In this document: in pieces, positions 5,992 through 10,250 of the stretch
How the letters are laid out: each line of letters begins with the position of its first letter
Numbering within the stretch: the first letter of the stretch is position 1
Origin: DASPTH01 sp046727575
GTDB taxonomy: Bacteria > Actinomycetota > Acidimicrobiia > IMCC26256 > DASPTH01
DNA: 10,250 bases
Direction of reading: 5' to 3'
Assembly (NCBI GenBank): GCA_046727575.1
Contig: JBKPCV010000030.1
Span: 1-10,250, forward strand
Position numbers and translations under genes: made by a program
Notes under the pieces: model-generated
Seen by the model: the letters and a program-made list of their open reading frames with translations, nothing else
The model's database searches: none
Told to the model about the DNA's origin: nothing

Positions 5992-7140
5992 ATGGCACGG
6001 CAACTCGTTTCGACGGTGCGCGAAGACGGACTCCTCGAGCTATCCGTCATCGATGTCGAGGTTCCCGACCCAGCGGATGACGAGATCGTGCTCCGCGTCG
6101 AGGCGGCTCCGATCAACCCTTCGGACCTGGGCCAGATGTTCGGCCTGGCAGACGTGCGCACGGCACGCGCCTCGGGTCAGGGCGCGAATGTCGTCGTCAC
6201 GGCTGAGATCCCGAACGGATTGATTCCGGCGCTCGCAGGCCGGGTCGGCGTACGCATGCCGATCGGAAGCGAGGGTAGCGGAACGGTCGTCGCCGCCGGA
6301 TCCTCGGATGCTGCGCAGGCGCTGCTCGGAAAGACCGTTGCCACTCTCAGCGGGGGCATGTACTCCGAGCTCCGAGTGGTTCGTGCCGACCAGTGTCTCG
6401 TCCTGCCGGACGGTACGACACCCGCCCAGGCAGCGTCGTGCTTCGTCAATCCGCTGACCGCGCTCGGCATGGTCGACACGATGCGCCTGGAAGGTCACAC
6501 AGCGCTCGTCCACACCGCCGCAGCCTCGAACCTCGGCCAGATGCTCGTCAAGCTCTGCGCGACCGAGAACGTCCCGCTGGTCAACGTCGTGCGCCGATCG
6601 GAACATGTTGACCTCCTCCACGCGCTTGGCGCGGCGTTCGTCTGCAACTCGAGTGATGCGAACTTCACGGCGTCGCTGACCAAGGGCGTCGAAGCGACCG
6701 ATGCCACCATCGCCTTCGACGCGGTTGGCGGCGGGACTCTCGCCAGCGACATCCTCACTGCGATGGAGGCCGCCCAAAGCCGGAAGGTAGGGACGATCGG
6801 CGGGTACGGATCGACTACGCACAAGCAGGTGTACATCTACGGCGGTCTCGATCGGTCACCGATCGAGCTGACCCGGGCCTTCGGCGCGGCGTGGGGAGTC
6901 GGCGGGTGGCTCCTACCGATCTTCCTCGAACGTGTCGGGCCCGAACGCGCTCGAGAACTCCGGGAGCGGGTCGCGGCCGAGATCGCGACCACTTTCGCCA
7001 GCGCCTACACCGCGATCGTGTCATTGGACGAGGCGCTCGCGCCCGACGCCATCGCCGCGTACGCCAAGCGGGCAACCGGTCAGAAGTACCTCATCAACCC
7101 GAACAAGGACGGCGAACGACACTCGCCTACGCAGCGTTGA
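5992..7140 (+). CDS. Zinc-free MDR-family dehydrogenase (quinone-oxidoreductase-like)
   Basis: This 382-residue protein belongs to the medium-chain dehydrogenase/reductase superfamily. Seen: AAPINPSDLG at 38-47, GSEGSGTVV at 92-100, SCFVNPLTALGM at 149-160, the nucleotide-binding HTAAASNLGQM at 174-184 in place of the usual GxGxxG, IAFDAVGGG, and a conserved late segment YGSTTHKQVYIYGG then KYLINPNK. There are no zinc-ligand Cys/His sets or four-Cys lobe, so it resembles NAD(P)H-dependent quinone or enone reductases rather than zinc alcohol dehydrogenases. Compared with standard quinone oxidoreductases it has an extra loop of about 20 residues between NPSD and GSEG (GQGANVVVTAEIPNGLIPAL region). 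From memory, this architecture is shared by a widespread but uncharacterised subfamily. The start ATG has GGGAGG upstream. It lies 43 bp after the molybdopterin subunit on the same strand, so a shared transcript and pathway are likely. Confidence 0.92.
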   Translation: MARQLVSTVREDGLLELSVIDVEVPDPADDEIVLRVEAAPINPSDLGQMFGLADVRTARASGQGANVVVTAEIPNGLIPALAGRVGVRMPIGSEGSGTVVAAGSSDAAQALLGKTVATLSGGMYSELRVVRADQCLVLPDGTTPAQAASCFVNPLTALGMVDTMRLEGHTALVHTAAASNLGQMLVKLCATENVPLVNVVRRSEHVDLLHALGAAFVCNSSDANFTASLTKGVEATDATIAFDAVGGGTLASDILTAMEAAQSRKVGTIGGYGSTTHKQVYIYGGLDRSPIELTRAFGAAWGVGGWLLPIFLERVGPERARELRERVAAEIATTFASAYTAIVSLDEALAPDAIAAYAKRATGQKYLINPNKDGERHSPTQR

Positions 7141-7288
7141 GGCCCGAGTGGGCGGGCGCGAGAGGAAGCACTTTGCCGCAGGTCGATAGGGGAACGGGAC
7201 GTGGCCATGGTCCAAAGGGCACATTCATCGAGCCGCAGCCACGTTGCCAGGGACGACGAGTTCAAATGCTCTGACGGAAGGGGACGGC

Positions 7289-8002
7289 ATGGGCCGAACG
7301 ACCGGATTGCTGGTCGTCTACGCAAAGTGCATCCGCGCGCCCGACGAACCGAGCTGGGACGCATGGGAAGACGATGTTCACGTCCCCGCCTTGTGCACCG
7401 CGCAGGGGCCGTGGGTCGCGACACGGTTCGAGCTCACTGCACGACCGCAGCCGGGCATGCCAGGCATCGGGTTCACGCACGTCACAATTTACGAGTTCGA
7501 TCACACCGATGTCGCGGCGCAGGCGGCACGCACCTTGGACGTCGACGACGCTCTGCGCATCGAAGGGCGCATGCATGCCGCTCACGTCTCCATCGGTGCC
7601 GACCTCTTCACGCCGCATGGTCGGTTCGGGGAGAAACCGGAACCCTCGCACGCGCTGCGCGGCCACATCCTGACGTACGTACTCTGCAACGACCCAGCGC
7701 GTGAGGCCGAGTGGGATGCGTGGTACGACGAGCAGCACGTGCCCGACATGCTGTCGTGCGGGGCGTTCGACGCGCTGTCACGCTGGCAACGCACGCCACG
7801 AGCACGCGTCGGTTCCAACTTCTTGACTCTGTACGACGTCGCCACGGACACCGTCGACGAGGCAGTACGGCGGTCCGCGAAAACACTCGCCGAGGTCGTG
7901 GCAGCAGGCCGCAAGCACGAGACCCACGCCGGCGGGCTCACCATCACGCTCCGCCCAACCGGTCGCCGTGGCGGTCAGGGCTACCGTCGAGGCGCGGCCT
8001 GA
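7289..8002 (+). CDS. Protein with two tandem EthD-like (dimeric alpha/beta barrel) domains
   Basis: This 237-residue protein is built from two similar halves. Half one opens with LLVVYAKCIRAPDE and WDAWEDDVHVP (residues 23-33). Half two opens with LTYVLCNDPAREAEW and WDAWYDEQHVP (142-152). In each, a strand is followed by the W-x-x-W-y-D/E-x-H-V-P helix typical of EthD-like ferredoxin-fold proteins, and later a strand with a hydrophobic/Tyr pattern (FTHVTIYEF, NFLTLYDV). The fusion would form within one chain the barrel that single-domain relatives make as dimers. Such proteins often accompany catabolic enzymes; their reaction is mostly unknown. The conserved His-Val-Pro in both halves may line the cavity (inference). 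The ATG at 7289 was chosen: AAGGGG lies just upstream and homology starts there, although the frame is open back to 7244. A 148-bp spacer separates it from the MDR gene, so it may have its own promoter, but none is obvious. The C-terminus is basic (GRRGGQGYRRG). Confidence 0.82.
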   Translation: MGRTTGLLVVYAKCIRAPDEPSWDAWEDDVHVPALCTAQGPWVATRFELTARPQPGMPGIGFTHVTIYEFDHTDVAAQAARTLDVDDALRIEGRMHAAHVSIGADLFTPHGRFGEKPEPSHALRGHILTYVLCNDPAREAEWDAWYDEQHVPDMLSCGAFDALSRWQRTPRARVGSNFLTLYDVATDTVDEAVRRSAKTLAEVVAAGRKHETHAGGLTITLRPTGRRGGQGYRRGAA

Positions 8003-8037
8003 GGGTGTCGAACCGCCTCGGATCCGCCGACCGCCGA

Positions 8038-8751
8038 TCAACCCGCTTGGGCGTCATAGCGGTCGTGGTACTGGGCCTCCCCGACATGATGCTGCCGGCC
8101 GAGCGGTGTCAGGTCGAGGTAGTTATAGATGCCGAGGAGCTGCTCGAGGCCGCGCGCGTACGTCGAATACGTGTGAAAGATGCTGTCACGGTCGCAGAAG
8201 AACACACTCGCACCCGGCTTTTCGCCCTCGGTCCACCACGGCTGGCCCGCGTCCTCGAGTTCGGGCTTGGTTCGGAAGTTGTACTCAACGGGAGCGACCG
8301 CTTCGTCGAGGGTGACGTGGAAGTCGTAGTTGAAGTCGCCGTCGAACGACGAATAGCAGGGGACGGTCCAGCCCATGCGCGTCCTGAACTGGGCAAGGTT
8401 CTCCCAAGGCCCGCGCGAGACGATCGCGAGCGTGGTGTCCGCGGCGTGCAAGTGCGAGAGATGCCCGATGCTGTCGACCAGAAACGAGCAGCTCGGGCAC
8501 CCGGCGTCGAGGTCCCACCTCCACATGAAGTGGTACACGATGAGCTGACGGCGACCTTCGAAGAGGTCGTGCAGGGTCGCCCTCCCGTTCGAACCCTCGA
8601 AAACGTACTCCTTGTCGATCTCGACCATGGGCAGCTGGCGGCGCTGTGCGTTGAGCGCGTCTCGCTGCTTCGTGAATCTCTTCTCCTCGGCGAGAAGCTG
8701 CTTACGCGCAACCAGCCAGTCGTCGCGCGATGCAACCAGCGGAACGTTCAT
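8038..8751 (-). CDS. DUF899 family thioredoxin-like protein (copy A)
   Basis: This 237-residue protein matches the DUF899 pattern: an N-terminal helical segment (RDDWLVARKQLLAEEKRFTK), the strand KEYVF, LHDLFEGRRQLIVYHFMW at about 60-77, then GCPSCS with Cys85 and Cys88 forming a CxxC pair, followed by a helix (FLVDSIGHL). Next come a strand LAIVSRGP, RMGWTVPCYSS, FNYDFHVT and the late YSTYARG. The fold is related to thioredoxin and AhpC/TSA proteins, so a thiol-redox role is plausible, but the family has no established substrate. The start is firm: AAGGAGG lies 5 nt before the ATG. It is the last gene of the leftward block, 117 bp after copy B. A consensus -35 (TTGACA at 8797-8792 on the minus strand) lies in that gap but lacks a good -10, so an extra promoter is only a possibility. 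Confidence 0.9.
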   Translation of the reverse strand: MNVPLVASRDDWLVARKQLLAEEKRFTKQRDALNAQRRQLPMVEIDKEYVFEGSNGRATLHDLFEGRRQLIVYHFMWRWDLDAGCPSCSFLVDSIGHLSHLHAADTTLAIVSRGPWENLAQFRTRMGWTVPCYSSFDGDFNYDFHVTLDEAVAPVEYNFRTKPELEDAGQPWWTEGEKPGASVFFCDRDSIFHTYSTYARGLEQLLGIYNYLDLTPLGRQHHVGEAQYHDRYDAQAG

Positions 8752-8868
8752 TCCGTCCTCCTTGGACCGGTTCTGGCTCGAGTTTTCTCAGTGTCAACGC
8801 ATGCGACGCCGAGGGCAGATCAACGCGCCAACGCCCGAGTAGACCCGCGGCGCCTCCGTCTGGATGCG

Positions 8869-9612
8869 TCACCCGCTGTCGTACTCGTCGTGCCGGCTGA
8901 TCCAGACCTGCCACGCGTCGCCCTCGTTGCGGCCTTTCGGTGCGCGGTCGAGGATCGGGTAGTAGCCCATCAGAAACTCCACTCCGCGGGCCGTCGTCGA
9001 GTAGGTGTGGTAGACGGTGCCGTCGTCGCGTACGAAGGTGCTGAACCCAAAGCCCTGACTGAGGTAACCAAACAGGTCGGTGCCCGTCGCACTGGCGTTG
9101 TGCGCGACGATCGGCGGTAGCGAGGTCTCCATCGGCGCCACGGCTTCACGCGTTTGTTCCTCCGTCTGTGAGAAGCCGTAGTCGAAGCTGTAGTCGTTGC
9201 GCGCGGACGAGACCCAGGGAATACTCCAGCCCATGCGGCGCTTGTAGGCCTGCAGTTTCTCCAGCGGCGCTTGTGAGACAAAGACGAACGTCACGTCACG
9301 AGCGTGCAAGTGCGGGAGCACGCCGTTGATGCCGTCGGCCATCGACGAACACGTCGGGCAACCGGCCTCGTAGCTCGGGCCGAACATGAAGTGGTAGACG
9401 AGCAGCTGCGATCGCCCGTCGAACAGCTCGACGAGCGCCTTCTCACCCTCGTCCGTGTCGAAGCGGTAGTCCTTTTCGATCGGGACCCAGGGCAGCTCGC
9501 GTCGCTGCTGCGCAAGTTCGTCGCCGAGCTTGGTGTGCTCCTTTTCGCGGACGAGCAGCTGCTCGCGTCCGGCGAGCCATTCTTCACGTGTTCCGATCTT
9601 GTGATCGGTCAT
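8869..9612 (-). CDS. DUF899 family thioredoxin-like protein (copy B)
   Basis: This 247-residue protein is a paralogue of the gene downstream and aligns along its whole length: REEWLAGREQLL, IEKDYRF, LVELFDGRSQLLVYHFMF, GCPTCS with Cys85 and Cys88 at the same positions as in copy A, then RMGWSIPWVSS and VYHTYSTTARG. Differences include an extra SLPPIVAHNASATGTDLFGY region in place of copy A's PELEDAGQPWW, and a C-terminus ending in DAWQVWISRHDEY. The two copies are diverged, so the duplication is old or they were acquired separately. The ATG at 9612 is chosen: AAGGAG lies 7 nt upstream, while the longer open frame (to 10074) is Arg-rich and lies out of frame inside the DUF2182 gene. It sits 59 bp after the DUF2182 stop. 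Confidence 0.92.
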   Translation of the reverse strand: MTDHKIGTREEWLAGREQLLVREKEHTKLGDELAQQRRELPWVPIEKDYRFDTDEGEKALVELFDGRSQLLVYHFMFGPSYEAGCPTCSSMADGINGVLPHLHARDVTFVFVSQAPLEKLQAYKRRMGWSIPWVSSARNDYSFDYGFSQTEEQTREAVAPMETSLPPIVAHNASATGTDLFGYLSQGFGFSTFVRDDGTVYHTYSTTARGVEFLMGYYPILDRAPKGRNEGDAWQVWISRHDEYDSG

Positions 9613-9671
9613 TGTTTCTCTCCTTCTTGTCGGCACAACGGCTTGGCCTGGCCGGCGCGACCGATGGCGTC

Positions 9672-10250
9672 TCACATCGGCGGCGTGAGTCCGGGAACCG
9701 AAGAGGGCGCGAGGACGATCAGGATTCCAAGTCCGACGATCGCGAGGGCCAGCGGCACGTCGATGGCGGTTTTCGCGGGCAGGAGCTTCTGGGCGACGAC
9801 GACGCCGGCGACGACCGCCATCCAGGTGAGGCTCATGACGCCCAGCGCCACGAGCATCACCATCAGGCCGATGCTCGAGCCGACGCAGCAGAGCCCGAAC
9901 CGAAGTCCCGCGAGGCCGTCCTCGCGGCAGCGTCGACGGGACGTGCGCTTCAACGGTGCGAGCTCGTAAAGGCCTGCTGCGATCGTCAACCCGCCGGCAA
10001 TCGCCGTTCCGTGCGGCTCGTAGACGGCGTAGACGCCGACACCCACGAGCGTCCATACGGCCAGGTACGAGCACAAGAACAGCGGCACGGCGAGCGCAGC
10101 ACCGTCGACGCGCACCCGCCTCGCCACTGCCGGTGCCGCACCGGGCAGCATCATCGCGGCCATCATCGGGATCCAGGCGCCGACGAAGAACACAAACGAC
10201 CCCAGCTCGGTGGCCACGCCCATGTCCATCCCGTCCATCCGGTCGATGGC
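9672..10250 (-). CDS. DUF2182 family integral membrane protein, 5' end cut by window edge
   Basis: The visible 192 residues are strongly hydrophobic, with about six membrane spans, and fit the DUF2182 (predicted metal-binding membrane protein) pattern. Seen, counting from the first Met at 10238: a Met-rich lead MDGMDMG, the family signature WIPMMAAMMLPGAAP at 22-36, a cytoplasmic-type basic loop LKRTSRRRCRED, then FGLCCVGSS and LVALGVMSLTWMAVV followed by QKLLP. Metal (perhaps copper) binding is suggested for the family from its Met and Cys motifs, not proven. The ATG at 10238 is probably not the true start: the frame stays open to the edge, and relatives carry one more N-terminal membrane helix before the Met-rich stretch. 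It is the first visible gene of the leftward block, followed by the two DUF899 genes. Confidence 0.88.
   Translation of the reverse strand, partial: AIDRMDGMDMGVATELGSFVFFVGAWIPMMAAMMLPGAAPAVARRVRVDGAALAVPLFLCSYLAVWTLVGVGVYAVYEPHGTAIAGGLTIAAGLYELAPLKRTSRRRCREDGLAGLRFGLCCVGSSIGLMVMLVALGVMSLTWMAVVAGVVVAQKLLPAKTAIDVPLALAIVGLGILIVLAPSSVPGLTPPM

Noticed and set aside
4296..6161. Long open frame of 621 codons on the minus strand
   Set aside because: It lies opposite the molybdopterin subunit and MDR gene, whose motifs are unmistakable. Its translation is Arg/Val/Asp-rich with no recognisable domain, the usual antisense shadow in GC-rich DNA.
5945..6223. 92-codon frame starting with an ATGA overlap at the molybdopterin subunit stop
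   Set aside because: The overlap looks like translational coupling, but the frame runs out of phase into the MDR gene and gives Arg/Ser-rich sequence. The MDR gene has its own ribosome binding site.
8003..8037. Possible bidirectional terminator between the converging genes
   Set aside because: Only a short CGGATCCG palindrome is present; there is no stable longer stem or T-run to support a terminator.
8769..8797. Separate promoter for DUF899 copy A
   Set aside because: The -35 TTGACA is perfect, but no acceptable -10 lies 16-19 bp downstream (AGAACC or similar), so it was not listed as a feature.
7711..9120. Open frame of 469 codons on the plus strand
   Set aside because: It crosses three real genes (tandem EthD-like, DUF899 A and B) in other frames or the other strand and shows no domain pattern.
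9613..10074. N-terminal extension of DUF899 copy B by 154 codons
   Set aside because: The extension is Arg-rich, overlaps the DUF2182 gene out of frame, and a strong ribosome binding site plus the start of homology sit at 9612.

Overview
The window is GC-rich throughout, with G or C in nearly every third codon position. It carries a coenzyme F420-type luciferase-like enzyme, several short-chain dehydrogenases (SDRs), a DUF1330 protein, two DUF899 proteins and a solitary molybdenum-hydroxylase large subunit. This suggests an environmental actinobacterium (Actinomycetota; an acidimicrobial, frankial or mycobacterial relative would fit). That is inference from gene content and composition; no rRNA or other marker gene is present.

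There are three blocks. (1) Minus strand, 1-2051: a DUF1330 gene, then an SDR, then an enoyl-CoA hydratase-like gene that runs off the left edge. (2) Plus strand, 2155-8002: a luciferase-like oxidoreductase, two damaged genes, a xanthine dehydrogenase/CoxL-type molybdopterin subunit, a zinc-free MDR-family oxidoreductase, and a protein with two EthD-like alpha/beta-barrel repeats. (3) Minus strand, 8038-10250: a DUF2182 membrane protein (cut by the right edge) followed by two tandem DUF899 thioredoxin-like proteins. Blocks 1 and 2 diverge from a 103-bp region. It holds a good promoter for the DUF1330 gene, overlapped by a near-perfect inverted repeat that looks like an operator. Blocks 2 and 3 converge with only 35 bp between stop codons.

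Blocks 1 and 2 together look like a catabolic or accessory redox cluster: CoA-ester hydration or isomerisation, alcohol/ketone oxidoreduction, F420-linked chemistry and a Mo-dependent hydroxylation. The substrate cannot be read from the sequence; a cyclic, aromatic or terpenoid/steroid compound would fit the enzyme mix. Block 3 looks like a separate thiol-redox or metal-related unit.

The most unusual feature lies at 3135-3613. An SDR has lost its catalytic middle through an internal deletion with a frame change, and the 86 bp before it look like the two ends of another gene whose middle is gone. The outer start and stop codons of both remnants still fit the tight spacing of the operon. The molybdenum-hydroxylase subunit just downstream has neither an iron-sulfur nor a FAD partner gene in the window. 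This may be real gene decay in a working operon or an assembly artefact; read mapping would decide.
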